Below, piece after piece: positions 52,965 through 61,646 of a stretch of DNA of 64,000 nucleotides. Position 1 is the first letter of the stretch; each line of letters opens with the position of its first letter. Made by a program: the position numbers and the translations under genes. The notes below the pieces were generated by a model. It worked only from the letters and a program-made list of their open reading frames with translations, was not told the origin of the DNA and did not search any database. Location of the stretch: NCBI RefSeq assembly GCF_005048265.1, contig NZ_SUNH01000015.1:59460-123459 (forward strand), given 5' to 3'. This stretch comes from Paracoccus hibiscisoli. GTDB taxonomy: Bacteria; Pseudomonadota; Alphaproteobacteria; Rhodobacterales; Rhodobacteraceae.

Positions 52965-54227
52965 ATGCGCAGGGTTGTTGTCACCGGGCTTGGGATGGTC
53001 ACGCCGCTGGCGTCTGGCGTCGAGGCGACGTGGGAGCGTCTGCTGGCCGGGAAGTCCGGCGCCGGGCCGATCACGCGGTTCGACGCGTCGCAGGTGGTGA
53101 CGAAATACGCCTGCGAGATCCCTGTGGGCGATGGCAGCGACGGGACCTTCAACCCCGATGACTGGATGGAGCCCAAGGACCGCCGCAAGGTGGATGACTT
53201 CATCCTGTACGGGGTCGCTGCGGCGCATCAGGCGGTACTGGACGCGGGCTGGATGCCCGACGACGAGGAAAGCCGCCTGCGCACCGGCGTGATGATCGGG
53301 TCGGGGATCGGCGGGCTGACCTCGATCGCGGAAACCGCGGTGCTGATCAAGGAACGCGGGCCCAAGCGGGTGTCGCCGTTCTTCATTCCGGGCGCGCTGA
53401 TCAACCTGATCTCGGGTCAGGTGTCGATCCGCTATGGGTTCAAGGGGCCGAACCATGCGGTCGTCACCGCCTGTTCGACCGGCGCCCATGCCATCGGCGA
53501 CGCGTCGCGGATGATCCGTTATGGCGATGCCGACGTGATGATCGCGGGCGGCGCAGAAAGCCCGATCAGCGAGATCGGCATCGCGGGCTTCAACGCCTGC
53601 AAGGCCTTGTCGACAAAGCGGGCGGATGATCCGCAGGCGGCCAGCCGCCCCTATGACGCGGACCGCGACGGGTTCGTGATGGGCGAGGGCGCGGGCGTCG
53701 TCGTGCTGGAGGAATACGAGCACGCCAAGGCGCGCGGCGCCAAGATCTATGCCGAGGTGCTGGGTTACGGCATGTCGGGCGATGCCTATCACATCACCGC
53801 GCCAAGCGAGGATGGCGATGGCGGATACCGCGCGATGGAGGCCGCGCTGCGGTCGGCGGGTCTGACGCCGGACCGGATCGATTACATCAACGCGCATGGC
53901 ACCTCGACCATGGCCGACACGATCGAACTGGGTGCGGTCGAGCGTCTGATGGGCGATGCGGCCGCAGGCGCAGTGATGTCGTCCACAAAATCCAGCATCG
54001 GCCACCTGCTGGGTGCCGCAGGCGCGGTCGAGGCGATCTTTTGCGTGCTGGCGATCCGCGACCAGATCTGCCCGCCGACGATCAACCTGGACAACCCGGC
54101 CGTGGCGCCCAAGCTGGACCTGGCGGCCAATGCCGCGGTGCGCCGCAAGATCGATATCGCGCTGTCCAACAGCTTCGGCTTTGGCGGGACCAATGCCAGC
54201 CTGGTGCTGGGGAAGGTCGAGGGATGA
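52965..54227 (+). CDS. fabF: 3-oxoacyl-[acyl-carrier-protein] synthase II
   Basis: Condenses acyl-ACP with malonyl-ACP in fatty-acid elongation. The 420-residue protein starts MRRVVVTGLGMVTPLASGV, with the catalytic Cys in VVTACSTGAHAIGDA near residue 168, His in YINAHGTSTMADTIE near 308 and His in STKSSIGHLLGAAGAVEA near 345. ATG 52965 is preceded by GAAGGAA; earlier in-frame codons run through the repeat and do not resemble the family. acpP, often just upstream, is not present. mltG overlaps its stop. Confidence 0.96.
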   Translation: MRRVVVTGLGMVTPLASGVEATWERLLAGKSGAGPITRFDASQVVTKYACEIPVGDGSDGTFNPDDWMEPKDRRKVDDFILYGVAAAHQAVLDAGWMPDDEESRLRTGVMIGSGIGGLTSIAETAVLIKERGPKRVSPFFIPGALINLISGQVSIRYGFKGPNHAVVTACSTGAHAIGDASRMIRYGDADVMIAGGAESPISEIGIAGFNACKALSTKRADDPQAASRPYDADRDGFVMGEGAGVVVLEEYEHAKARGAKIYAEVLGYGMSGDAYHITAPSEDGDGGYRAMEAALRSAGLTPDRIDYINAHGTSTMADTIELGAVERLMGDAAAGAVMSSTKSSIGHLLGAAGAVEAIFCVLAIRDQICPPTINLDNPAVAPKLDLAANAAVRRKIDIALSNSFGFGGTNASLVLGKVEG

Positions 54228-55408
54228 TCTGGCGCAACATCGCCTCGAACTTTCTGACGCTGGCCATCGTGCTGCTGATCGGGGCGGCGGCGGCGGTGGC
54301 CTGGGCCAAGCGCGAATTCAGCGGGCCGGGCCCGAGTGCGGTCGCGCAATGCGTGCAGATCGCGCCGGGGGCCAGCCTGAACGCGGTCAGCAACCAGCTG
54401 GCGGCGCAGGGTGCGATCTCGAACGCCTATATCTTTCGCGCCGGGGCCGATTACATGGACAAGGCGCGCGATCTGAAATTCGGCAGCTTCCTGATGCCGC
54501 CGCGCGCCAGCATGGAGCAGATCGTCGAGACGGTGACGGCGGGCGGCCCCTCGACCTGCGGGACCGAGGTTGTGGTGCGCGTGGGCGTGCGCGAGAACAC
54601 CGTGCTGCTGCGCGACACCAACCCCGAGACCGGGGCCTATGAGGAGGTCGCGCGCTGGAACCCCGCCGTGGGCGAGCGTCCCGCGCCGATCGTGGCCGCG
54701 CAGGAGCAGCCGGGCGTGCGCCTGTCGCTGGTCATGGCCGAGGGCGTCACCAGCTGGCAGGTGGTCGAGGCGCTGAAGGCCGCCGATTTCCTGACCGGAG
54801 AGGTGGCCCAGACCCCCGCCGAGGGCAGCCTGGCCCCCGACACCTATCTGTTGGAGCGGGGCGCCGACCGCAACGCGATCCTGGCGCAGATGGCCAGCCG
54901 TCAGGCGGCGATCCTGGCGCAGGAATGGGAGGCGCGGCCCTTTGGCATGCCCTATGACACGCCGGAGGAGGCGCTGATCATGGCCTCGATCGTCGAGAAG
55001 GAGACGGGGCAGGCGGCCGAGCGTCCGCAGGTGGCCAGCGTCTTCGTGAACCGCCTGCGACAGGGGATGCGGCTGCAGACCGACCCGACGGTGATCTATG
55101 GCGTGACGAACGGACAGGGCATTCTGGATCGCGGGCTGCGGCGGTCGGAGCTGGACACGACCACGCCCTACAACACCTATCGCATCGACGGGCTGCCGCC
55201 GACGCCCATCGCCAATCCGGGCCGTGCCGCGATCCGGGCCGCGCTGAACCCCGATGAGACGGACTATCTGTATTTCGTGGCCGATGGTACCGGCGGGCAT
55301 GCGTTCAGCCGCACGCTGGAGGAACACAACGCCGCCGTTGCCCGCTGGCGCGAGATCGAGCGGCGGCAGGGTCTGCCGGCGGACAGCCCGGTGCAGACCG
55401 CGGATTGA
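54224..55408 (+). CDS. mltG: endolytic transglycosylase MltG
   Basis: Inner-membrane lytic transglycosylase that cuts nascent glycan strands and so sets their length. The 394-residue protein has one N-terminal membrane helix (about 8-28), a LysM-like domain (about 50-110) and the YceG domain with EGSLAPDTYLLERG near residue 205 and the catalytic Glu in MASIVEKETGQAAERPQVAS near 257. TDPTVIYG, PYNTYRIDGLPPTPIANPG and YLYFVADG complete the pattern. It overlaps fabF (ATGA), a pairing common in alphaproteobacteria. Confidence 0.94.
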   Translation: MIWRNIASNFLTLAIVLLIGAAAAVAWAKREFSGPGPSAVAQCVQIAPGASLNAVSNQLAAQGAISNAYIFRAGADYMDKARDLKFGSFLMPPRASMEQIVETVTAGGPSTCGTEVVVRVGVRENTVLLRDTNPETGAYEEVARWNPAVGERPAPIVAAQEQPGVRLSLVMAEGVTSWQVVEALKAADFLTGEVAQTPAEGSLAPDTYLLERGADRNAILAQMASRQAAILAQEWEARPFGMPYDTPEEALIMASIVEKETGQAAERPQVASVFVNRLRQGMRLQTDPTVIYGVTNGQGILDRGLRRSELDTTTPYNTYRIDGLPPTPIANPGRAAIRAALNPDETDYLYFVADGTGGHAFSRTLEEHNAAVARWREIERRQGLPADSPVQTAD

Positions 55409-55428
55409 ACGCCCGCGTTTGACAAACA

Positions 55429-55466
55429 GGGCCCCCGGACGCAGGCTTGCATCCGGGGGCCTTTCT
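55429..55466 (+). terminator. rho-independent terminator of fabF-mltG
   Basis: Ten-base arms (55430-55439 and 55452-55461) with a twelve-base loop, followed by TTTCTC, 21 bases after the mltG stop. It lies about 30 bases before the next coding start. Confidence 0.8.
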
Positions 55467-55496
55467 CATGGCCCCATAGCCTTGGGAGGAGCCGTG

Positions 55497-55946
55497 ATGA
55501 TACTGCCCGACATGCTGAAGACGCTGACCGACAATGCCCGCCAGTTCCAGGAGCGGCTGACCGAATGGCAGGCCGCCATGGCCAAGGGCCAGGAGGAGGC
55601 GATGGAGCAGGCCCGCCAGTGGCAGGCCCAGGCCATGCAGCAGCAGCAGGAGGTGAATGCCCGCCTGATGGCCCAGATGGAGGGCGCCAGCGAGACCATG
55701 CAGGCCCAGTGGCAGCAGATGCAGAAGACCTGGGAGGATCAGTTCGCGACCATGCAGAAGCAGGGAGAGGAGATGCGCACCAAGGCCATGTCCGCGACCG
55801 GCGGATCGGGCGGCAACGCCTTTGCCGACTGGAGCGAGACCTATGCGGCGCAGATGGTCGCCTTTACCCAGAAGATGCAGGGCGAGGCCGCCAAGGCGAT
55901 CGCCACCGCCACGGAGGCGCGGGGCAAGGGCGGCAAGAAGGCCTGA
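55497..55946 (+). CDS. Gln/Met-rich coiled-coil protein of unknown function
   Basis: A 149-residue protein with no recognised family. GGGAGGA at 55484-55490 sits six bases before the ATG, so translation is well supported. After a short start (MILPDMLKTLTDNARQFQ) about 85 residues are strongly helical and rich in Gln, Met, Ala and Glu with regularly spaced Trp (EWQAAMAKGQEEAMEQARQW onward), then a Gly/Ser hinge (ATGGSGGN) and a second amphipathic helix ending in a Lys-rich tail. No signal peptide or membrane helix. The pattern recalls phasin-like granule-binding proteins, but this is only a resemblance. Confidence 0.75.
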   Translation: MILPDMLKTLTDNARQFQERLTEWQAAMAKGQEEAMEQARQWQAQAMQQQQEVNARLMAQMEGASETMQAQWQQMQKTWEDQFATMQKQGEEMRTKAMSATGGSGGNAFADWSETYAAQMVAFTQKMQGEAAKAIATATEARGKGGKKA

Positions 55947-55949
55947 GTT

Positions 55950-56324
55950 GCGCGGAGGGCCTGTAAGCCGGATTTTGTCCACCGCTTGCGCGGCTGGATG
56001 ACCATTCCTCTGGTCCGGCCGTTACCGGCCGGATCTAGCTGCCTACCCGGATCTGCTGGGGCAAGGCGGCCCTGCGGATTGCTCCGCGCGCGATCCCTAT
56101 TCGGCATTGCTCCTGGTGGGGCTTGCCATGCGGGCGCTGTTACCAGCCCCCCGGTGGGCTCTTACCCCACCGTTTCACCCTTACCCATCCGGGGATGGGC
56201 GGTCTGTTCTCTGTGGCGCTGTCCCTGGGGTTGCCCCCGCCGGGCGTTACCCGGCACCATTGCCTCATGGAGTCCGGACTTTCCTCGACGGGTCGCCCCG
56301 CCGCGGTCATCCAGCCCTCCGCGC
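55950..56324 (-). ncRNA. rnpB: RNase P RNA (class A)
   Basis: Catalytic RNA that removes 5' leaders from pre-tRNA. On the minus strand the 5' end (near 56324) and 3' end (near 55950) pair as a ten-base P1 stem. The conserved GAGGAAAGTCCGG core follows P1 (complement of about 56275-56287), and the 3' part has the AGGCAGCTAGATC-like and ACAAAATCCGGCTTA elements of CR IV/CR V. The length of about 375 bases fits bacterial type A RNA. A good promoter lies just upstream. It is convergent with the coiled-coil protein gene (three bases after that gene's stop). Confidence 0.96.
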
Positions 56325-56330
56325 GTGGTC

Positions 56331-56359
56331 CGTATGCTTGTGCGATGGCCGGGCGTCAA
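56331..56359 (-). promoter_or_regulatory. rnpB promoter, overlapping the stop of the amidase gene
   Basis: On the minus strand TTGACG (complement of 56354-56359) is 17 bases from CATACG (complement of 56331-56336), and the RNase P RNA starts six to seven bases further at about 56324. The TGA inside the -35 box (56356-56358) is the stop codon of the amidase gene. Confidence 0.75.
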
Positions 56360-57042
56360 GAGGGGGCTCCGCCCCCGTCGCGCAAGCGCGACTCCCCCGG
56401 GATATTTTCATGAAGAAGAAGCCGGGCGGCGGTCTGGCGGTCGGCTGGCGTTTCGGGGCCTGTGGCCCAGGGGCGGTGGCGCAGGCGGAAGGCATCGAGT
56501 CGCGCGGGATGGTCCGGGTAGCCGAGCGTGGTCAGGCTGGGGGCCAGCGGGGGCGCGGGGGCGGTCGGTTCGGGGCGGGCGAACAGGGCCAGCTGGTCGC
56601 GGGCCAGTCCCTCCCAATCGAAGCGGGGGCCGGGGTCGATCTTGCGGCCCGGCGCCAGGTCGGAATGGGCGATGACATGCGCAGGCGGGATGGACCAGCG
56701 CGCCATGGCGGCGCGCAGCAGGCGGCGCAGCGCGGCCATCTGGGGCGCGGGAAAGGGGCGGTCGCCGGGATTGGCCAGCTCGATCCCGATGGAGCGGCTG
56801 TTGATGTCGTCCGCGCCCTGCCAGCGGCCCGCGCCCGCGTGCCAGGCACGGCGGGTTTCGCAGACCAGCTGTTCGGTCGTGCCATCCGGGTCGATCAGCC
56901 AATGGGCGCTGACCTCTGCCCTCGGGTCGCACAGGCGGGCGCGGGCCTGCGCTGCATCCGCCATGCCGGTGTAGTGGATGACGATCAGGGACGGAACCTG
57001 CCCCCGGCGGTCGCCGTGATTCGGGCTGGGCCAGTCGGTCAC
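56356..57042 (-). CDS. N-acetylmuramoyl-L-alanine amidase (AmpD/AmiD type, Amidase_2)
   Basis: Zinc amidase acting on muropeptides. The 228-residue protein has LIVIHYTGMADAAQARARL near residue 18 (zinc His), DINSRSIGIELAN near 87 and HVIAHSDLAPGRKIDPG near 130 (zinc His and Asp). No signal peptide is visible from the GTG 57042 start, which favours a cytoplasmic AmpD-like role in muropeptide recycling; the start is inferred from position and homology. The last 16 or so residues (NIPGESRLRDGGGAPS) are translated from a GC-rich dispersed repeat, and the stop lies in the rnpB promoter. Confidence 0.85.
   Translation of the reverse strand: MTDWPSPNHGDRRGQVPSLIVIHYTGMADAAQARARLCDPRAEVSAHWLIDPDGTTEQLVCETRRAWHAGAGRWQGADDINSRSIGIELANPGDRPFPAPQMAALRRLLRAAMARWSIPPAHVIAHSDLAPGRKIDPGPRFDWEGLARDQLALFARPEPTAPAPPLAPSLTTLGYPDHPARLDAFRLRHRPWATGPETPADRQTAARLLLHENIPGESRLRDGGGAPS
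56360..56420 (-). repeat. GC-rich intergenic repeat read into the amidase gene
   Basis: Element with a GGGGGC/GCCCCC hairpin (around 56362-56376), a second GTCGCGC/GCGCGAC stem (around 56377-56392), CCCCCGGGATATTTTC and an AAGAAGAAG tail. I recall such elements as frequent between genes in Rhodobacteraceae. It belongs to a different subtype from the copies at 40784 and 52799. Confidence 0.6.
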
Positions 57043-57049
57043 GGTCGCC

Positions 57050-57316
57050 TCAGGGGGCGGGGCGGTTGACGCGCAGGCCCATCGTCGCCGGGACGGGCAC
57101 CGGGTCGGCGCCTGCGATCCGTGCGCCTGTGGGCGCGTGGACCGGCAGAGCGATGGGGATGGTCGCCGCGGGGGTGGTGCCGGTGACCAGCGCGGCCTCG
57201 CGCGCGGTGAGGTATTGGCCATAGCGGTCGGCCCCGAACTGATAGTTCGGGTTCCAGCCCCGGTGTTCCCCGCATCCGGCCAGCGCCAGCACCCCGATCA
57301 TCCACCAGCCGCGCAT
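57050..57316 (-). CDS. small lipoprotein of unknown function
   Basis: An 88-residue precursor: MRGWWMIGVLALAGCGEHRG is a signal peptide with lipobox LAGC, so the mature protein would be a lipid-anchored peptide of about 75 residues, Pro/Ala/Thr-rich with GADRYGQYLTAREAALVTG. GGGAGG precedes ATG 57316. I do not recognise a family. It lies between gatA and the amidase in the same direction, eight bases before the amidase GTG, so all may be co-transcribed. Confidence 0.75.
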   Translation of the reverse strand: MRGWWMIGVLALAGCGEHRGWNPNYQFGADRYGQYLTAREAALVTGTTPAATIPIALPVHAPTGARIAGADPVPVPATMGLRVNRPAP

Positions 57317-57345
57317 GATGCCTCCCTTGATCCGTTTCGCGGACG

Positions 57346-58830
57346 TTACCACCAGCGATCCGGCTTGGCCACAAATCCTGCGGCAGCCTCCAGCACCTGG
57401 GCCTGGTTCAACAGATCGCCCTCTTCGAAGGGGCGGCCGATCAGCTGCAGGCCCAGAGGCAGGCCCTGCGCGTCCTGTCCCACCGGGACCGCGATGCCGG
57501 GCAGGCCCGCCAGGTTCAGCGTCACCGTGAAGACGTCGTTGAGATACATCTGCACCGGATCACCCTTGTCGCCCGACCCCAAGGGGAAGGCCGCCGAGGG
57601 CGTCGCGGGCGCCAGGATCGAATCGATGCCAGCCGCAAAAGCCTGGTCGAAGTCGCGCTTGATCAGCGCGCGGACGCGGCGGGCGCGGTTGTAATAGGCG
57701 TCGTAGAAGCCCGCCGACAGCACATAGGTGCCGATCATCACGCGGCGCTGGACCTCGGGGCCAAAGCCTTGAGCGCGGGTGTTCTCGTACATCTGGGTGA
57801 TGCCGTCGCCCGAACCCAGGGTCGCGCGATGGCCGTAGCGCACGCCGTCATAGCGGGCCAGGTTCGACGAGGCCTCGGCCGGGGCGATCACGTAATAGGC
57901 GGGCAGGGCGTATTTCGTATGCGGCAGGCTGATATCGACGATCTCGGCGCCCGCATCGCGCAGCATCTCGGCCCCCTGGCGCCACAGGGCGTCGATGGCG
58001 TCGGGCATGCCGTCCACGCGGTATTCGCGCGGGATGCCGATGCGCTTGCCGCGGATGTCGCCGGTCAGCGCGGCCTCGAAATCGGGGACCGGCAGGTCGG
58101 CGCAGGTGCTGTCCTGCGGGTCGGCCGACGCCATCGCGCCCAGCATGATCGCCGCGTCACGCACGGTGCGCGTCATCGGCCCCGCCTGATCCAGGCTGGA
58201 GGCATAGGCGATCACGCCCCACCGGCTGACCCGGCCATAGGTGGGCTTCAGCCCCACCGTCCCGGTGAAGGCCGCGGGCTGGCGGATCGAGCCGCCGGTG
58301 TCGGTGCCGGTCGCGCCCAAGCACAGATCGGCGGCCACCGCGGCAGCGGACCCGCCAGAGCTGCCGCCCGGCGTCAACTGCGCGCCGTCGGGCCCGCGCC
58401 AGGGGTTCACGGCGGGGCCGTAGCAGCTGGATTCGTTGGTCGACCCCATCGCGAATTCGTCCTGGTTCAGCTTGCCCAGCATCACCGCGCCCGCGTTCCA
58501 CAGATTCTGCGTCACGGTCGATTCGTATTCGGGGGTGAAGCCCTGCAGGATGCGGCTGCCCGCCTGGCTGGGCACGCCACGCACGCAGAACACGTCCTTG
58601 ATGCCGACCGGAATGCCGGTCATCGGGGCCGCGTCGCCCGCCTTGATGCGGGCATCGGCAGCGCGCGCCATGTCGCGGGCCATGTCGGGCGTGTGATGCA
58701 CGAACGCGTTCAGCGCGCCGGCGGCGTCGATCGCGCCCAGGCAGGCGTCCGTCAGCTCGACCGAGGTTAGGTCGCCCCGGGCCAGCGCGTCGCGCGCCTC
58801 GGCAATGGTCAGTCGGTTCACGTTCGTCAT
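57346..58830 (-). CDS. gatA: aspartyl/glutamyl-tRNA amidotransferase subunit A
   Basis: Amidase subunit of GatCAB, which makes Gln-tRNA(Gln) (and Asn-tRNA(Asn)) from the misacylated forms. The 494-residue protein has the catalytic Lys in [16 protein letters not shown] near residue 77, [20 protein letters not shown] near 152 and [16 protein letters not shown] (cis-Ser and nucleophile Ser) near 175. It follows gatC with a four-base overlap; gatB is not in the window. Confidence 0.96.
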   Translation of the reverse strand: MTNVNRLTIAEARDALARGDLTSVELTDACLGAIDAAGALNAFVHHTPDMARDMARAADARIKAGDAAPMTGIPVGIKDVFCVRGVPSQAGSRILQGFTPEYESTVTQNLWNAGAVMLGKLNQDEFAMGSTNESSCYGPAVNPWRGPDGAQLTPGGSSGGSAAAVAADLCLGATGTDTGGSIRQPAAFTGTVGLKPTYGRVSRWGVIAYASSLDQAGPMTRTVRDAAIMLGAMASADPQDSTCADLPVPDFEAALTGDIRGKRIGIPREYRVDGMPDAIDALWRQGAEMLRDAGAEIVDISLPHTKYALPAYYVIAPAEASSNLARYDGVRYGHRATLGSGDGITQMYENTRAQGFGPEVQRRVMIGTYVLSAGFYDAYYNRARRVRALIKRDFDQAFAAGIDSILAPATPSAAFPLGSGDKGDPVQMYLNDVFTVTLNLAGLPGIAVPVGQDAQGLPLGLQLIGRPFEEGDLLNQAQVLEAAAGFVAKPDRWW

Positions 58831-59114
58831 TCCACCACCTTCGGCACGGCAAAGAAGCCCTCGCGGGCGTCGGGGGCGTTCGACAGGATCTTGTCGGCCA
58901 TGCCCCCCGAGGTCACCACATCCTCGCGCCGCTTCAGGCGCATGGGGGTGACGCCGGTCATCGGCTCGATGCCCTCGACATCGACCTCGTTCAGCTGGTC
59001 CATGAAATGCAGGATGCCGGACAGATCGCGCGCCAGGGCGGGCAGGGCGGCATCATCGACCGCGATGCGCGCCAGATGGGCGACCTTGCGGGCCTGATCC
59101 TCGGTGATCGACAT
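58827..59114 (-). CDS. gatC: aspartyl/glutamyl-tRNA amidotransferase subunit C
   Basis: Small subunit that holds GatA and GatB together. The 95-residue length and the sequence [20 protein letters not shown] near residue 11, with [20 protein letters not shown] and [17 protein letters not shown] after it, are standard. The ATG at 59114 is preceded by GAAAGGAAA. First gene of gatC-gatA; divergent from the AEC transporter with 73 bases between. Confidence 0.96.
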   Translation of the reverse strand: MSITEDQARKVAHLARIAVDDAALPALARDLSGILHFMDQLNEVDVEGIEPMTGVTPMRLKRREDVVTSGGMADKILSNAPDAREGFFAVPKVVE

Positions 59115-59187
59115 GACGTTTCCTTTCGTTGGTCGCGGGTCTACAACCCCGCGCGAAAGGCCGCAAGACGCACGGCCCGGAGGTTCC

Positions 59188-60117
59188 ATGTCCGCAGCCC
59201 TGTCCGTCCTTCCCGTGATCGCGCTGGTGGTGCTGGGCCATCTGGCGCGGCGCGGCGGGCTGATCCCCGCCGCCAGCTGGCCGGGGATCGAACAGCTGGG
59301 ATACCGTGTGCTGTTCCCCGCGATCCTGCTGACCTCGATCTATCGCTCGGACCTGTCCCTGGGGCGGCTTGGGCCCTATCTGGCGGCGCTGTTGGTGGCC
59401 TTTGTCGCGACGGGGGCGGTCGCGCTGATCCTGGCGCGGCGGCGTGCCGAGCCGGGGCCGCGCGCCAGCTCGCTGTTTCAGGGCGCGCTGCGGTTCAACT
59501 CGCTGCTGATCCTGGCGGTGGCCGCGCAGGCCTTCGGCGGAGGCGCCTTGGGCGATCTGGCGGTGGCCTTCGCCTTTCTGATCCCGGCCTTCAACATCTC
59601 GGCCATCGTGGCGCTGACGCTGTGGTCCGACGGGCCGCGCCCCTCGGGCACCGCCGCCCGCATCGGCGCCGAGATCGGCCGCAACCCGATGGTGCTGTCC
59701 TGTCTGGCGGGGCTGGCGCTGAACCTGTCGGGGCTGGCGTTGCCGGGCTGGCTGCTGTCGCCGCTGGACTGGCTGGGGCAGGGGGCGCTGGCGGTGGGCC
59801 TGCTGGCGGTCGGGGCGGGCATCCGTCCCGCCCATCTGTGGCAACGCGACGCGGCGCTGTGGATGGGGGTCTGGCTGCGGCTGGCGTTCTGCCCGGTGGT
59901 GTTCGTGATCGCCGCGCTGACCCTGGGCCTGCCTGCGGGCCAAGTCGCGTCGGGGGTGCTGGCGACGGCGGCGCCGGGGGCGCCGGTCGGCTACATCCTG
60001 GCGCGGCAGATGGGCGGAGACGCTGATTTCTTTGCCGCGATCTTTACCTGGCAGACGGTCCTGGCGGCCGCGACCTTGCCCTTGTGGCTTATTTTCGCTG
60101 GCTTTCTTGGCGTCTGA
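59188..60117 (+). CDS. AEC family transporter (auxin efflux carrier-like)
   Basis: Secondary transporter of the inner membrane, 309 residues with about ten hydrophobic helices in two inverted halves. PVIALVVLGHLARRGGLIP at the start, FQGALRFNSLLILAVA near residue 95 and GVLATAAPGAPVGYILARQM near 260 (second broken-helix region) match the family. Substrates of bacterial AEC carriers are mostly dicarboxylates such as malate or malonate; not determinable here. GGAGG lies before ATG 59188. Confidence 0.9.
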   Translation: MSAALSVLPVIALVVLGHLARRGGLIPAASWPGIEQLGYRVLFPAILLTSIYRSDLSLGRLGPYLAALLVAFVATGAVALILARRRAEPGPRASSLFQGALRFNSLLILAVAAQAFGGGALGDLAVAFAFLIPAFNISAIVALTLWSDGPRPSGTAARIGAEIGRNPMVLSCLAGLALNLSGLALPGWLLSPLDWLGQGALAVGLLAVGAGIRPAHLWQRDAALWMGVWLRLAFCPVVFVIAALTLGLPAGQVASGVLATAAPGAPVGYILARQMGGDADFFAAIFTWQTVLAAATLPLWLIFAGFLGV

Positions 60118-60159
60118 CGGGTCCGCGCATTTTTTTTCGCGCGCACGTGTTTTTTTGGC

Positions 60160-60188
60160 TTGCAGCCTTTGGCGGCTTTGCCTAAACA
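60160..60188 (+). promoter_or_regulatory. promoter of tRNA-Glu
   Basis: TTGCAG at 60160-60165 and TAAACA at 60183-60188 with a 17-base spacer; the transcript would start about 35 bases before the mature tRNA. An A/T-rich T-tract lies just upstream (60130-60157). Confidence 0.6.
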
Positions 60189-60229
60189 CCGCCTCACGCC
60201 GCCAGGGAAGACTGGCAGCGACAGAAAGT

Positions 60230-60304
60230 GGCCCGTTCGTCTATCGGTTAGGACGTCAGGTTTTCAACCTGAAAAGAGGGGTTCGACTCCCCTACGGGCT
60301 GCCA
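60230..60304 (+). tRNA. tRNA-Glu (anticodon TTC)
   Basis: 75-base gene with acceptor arm GGCCCGT/ACGGGCT (first pair G-T), D-loop TCGGTTAGG, anticodon stem TCAGG/CCTGA closing the loop TTTTCAA with anticodon TTC, T-arm AGGGGTTCGACTCCCCT, and an encoded CCA at 60302-60304. Its 3' part is the likely attachment site of the integrated element to the right. Confidence 0.95.
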
Positions 60305-60390
60305 CTCTTCCTAAATTACCAAAGAAGTCAGTGATCTAAGTCACAGTTTACAGGAACTGCGTCACTGGTTTCCAGTTTTCTCGGATTGTT

Positions 60391-61437
60391 CTACCCCGCG
60401 CGCTGCCGCCCGTCGGTTTGCTCACGGGTATAATGCTCCACCTCTTCCAGCGTGATGTGACCGGTCCAGGCTGCGATCTGGTGAACCGTCGCGCCAGCCT
60501 CGGCCAGCGACTTCGCGCGCGCTTTCCGAAGCCCATGGGCTGATTTCTCAACCTTCGCAGCACCGGCCGCTTCTGACAGGAGATGTCCCAAGGCCTTCGA
60601 GGATCGTGTCCTTCCCTGGGCTGTGGCCAAGAACGTCATGTGCTTTTCCGACCGGGCCTCCAACGCCATGTGCAGCAGCTGGCGATCCTTCAGCATGCGC
60701 ATCGCATAGGCTGGTGGCTGGCAGGTCCAGGGCACGAAGGCCGGCTCGCCAGTCTTCTGCTGGCTGAACTGCAGCACCCCGTCACGGCCGACCATTCCTG
60801 GTTCGATCAGCACGGCATCGCTGATCCGTGCGCCGGTCCAGAAGATCAGCTCAAACGTCAGCCTCTGGACCGTGCCCACAGGCCACCGCGCGCGATAGCG
60901 CTCGATGTCAGCGTCAGTCCATGCCGGATGGCCGATGGACTTCGGAATGGCCTTCCGACGTGCAGCGAGGGATGGATCGACAGTCAGCAGCCGCTTCGTC
61001 TTGCCGTAGGCGCAGATGGCGCGCCACGTCTTCAGCCGGTCGGCGGCGGCGTTCGGTGCCAGCGGCTCCAGATCGTCAGCGATGTCTTCGGTCGTCGAGT
61101 GCGCGGCCAGGGCGTCTTCGGCCTGCTCCTTGATGGCTTCCGCATGGCGCCTGATCGTGCGTCGATACGAATCCGACCTGTCCAAGTGATCGCGGCTGGA
61201 CAGGTATCCCTCGATCATCTGTGCGATGGTTCCCGGCGCGGCTTTGGTCTTGACCTCGACCACTGTCAGAGCTGCCGCGTAGGCGGCCAGGAATGGGGTG
61301 CTGTCGATCGGCAGGTCCGGTAGGCGCTGCCGCTTTGCGCCGGGGGCGCGTAGATAATGATAGACCTTCCCGCCCTTGTGGATGGTCTGCAGGTGCTTGA
61401 GCGTCACGACGCCCGCCGCCCGAATTTGCCGCGGCAT
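60391..61437 (-). CDS. tyrosine-type site-specific integrase
   Basis: Phage/ICE integrase of 348 residues that would use the tRNA-Glu 3' end as attachment site. The N-terminal SAM-like arm domain is about 75-170. The catalytic domain shows the first Arg in ELIFWTGARISDAVLI near residue 200, HGLRKARAKSLAEAGAT near 298 (His and second Arg), the conserved His in IAAWTGHITLEEVEHYTRE and the nucleophile Tyr shortly after it. All catalytic residues are intact, so this gene may still work although its neighbours are broken. Stop 87 bases from the tRNA. Confidence 0.93.
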   Translation of the reverse strand: MPRQIRAAGVVTLKHLQTIHKGGKVYHYLRAPGAKRQRLPDLPIDSTPFLAAYAAALTVVEVKTKAAPGTIAQMIEGYLSSRDHLDRSDSYRRTIRRHAEAIKEQAEDALAAHSTTEDIADDLEPLAPNAAADRLKTWRAICAYGKTKRLLTVDPSLAARRKAIPKSIGHPAWTDADIERYRARWPVGTVQRLTFELIFWTGARISDAVLIEPGMVGRDGVLQFSQQKTGEPAFVPWTCQPPAYAMRMLKDRQLLHMALEARSEKHMTFLATAQGRTRSSKALGHLLSEAAGAAKVEKSAHGLRKARAKSLAEAGATVHQIAAWTGHITLEEVEHYTREQTDGRQRAG

Positions 61438-61646
61438 GTGTTGGCCTCTGGTGTTGTCTCTTCGCCTTCCACAGTCAGAGCGTCGGCGTACTGGTCAAGC
61501 GCCAAGACATCATAAAGCCTCTTGCCGCCGAGTATGCGGCGGGGAAGGTTGAGAGATCGCAGGGTGCTTTCGCTGATGCCCAAATAGGCGGCCGCCTTGG
61601 CGGCTGGCAACAGCCTAGGCGTGAATGCGAAAGCGTGGCGGGCCAT
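61404..61646 (-). CDS. helix-turn-helix protein, excisionase-like
   Basis: An 80-residue MerR-type winged-helix protein typical of phage excisionases or AlpA-like regulators: LLPAAKAAAYLGISESTLRS near residue 12 is the HTH, and RRILGGKRLYDVLALDQYAD the wing. It overlaps the integrase start by 34 bases. Its ATG (61644-61646) overlaps the TGA that ends the upstream methyltransferase frame, a TGATG junction, so they were once translationally coupled. Confidence 0.8.
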   Translation of the reverse strand: MARHAFAFTPRLLPAAKAAAYLGISESTLRSLNLPRRILGGKRLYDVLALDQYADALTVEGEETTPEANTCRGKFGRRAS

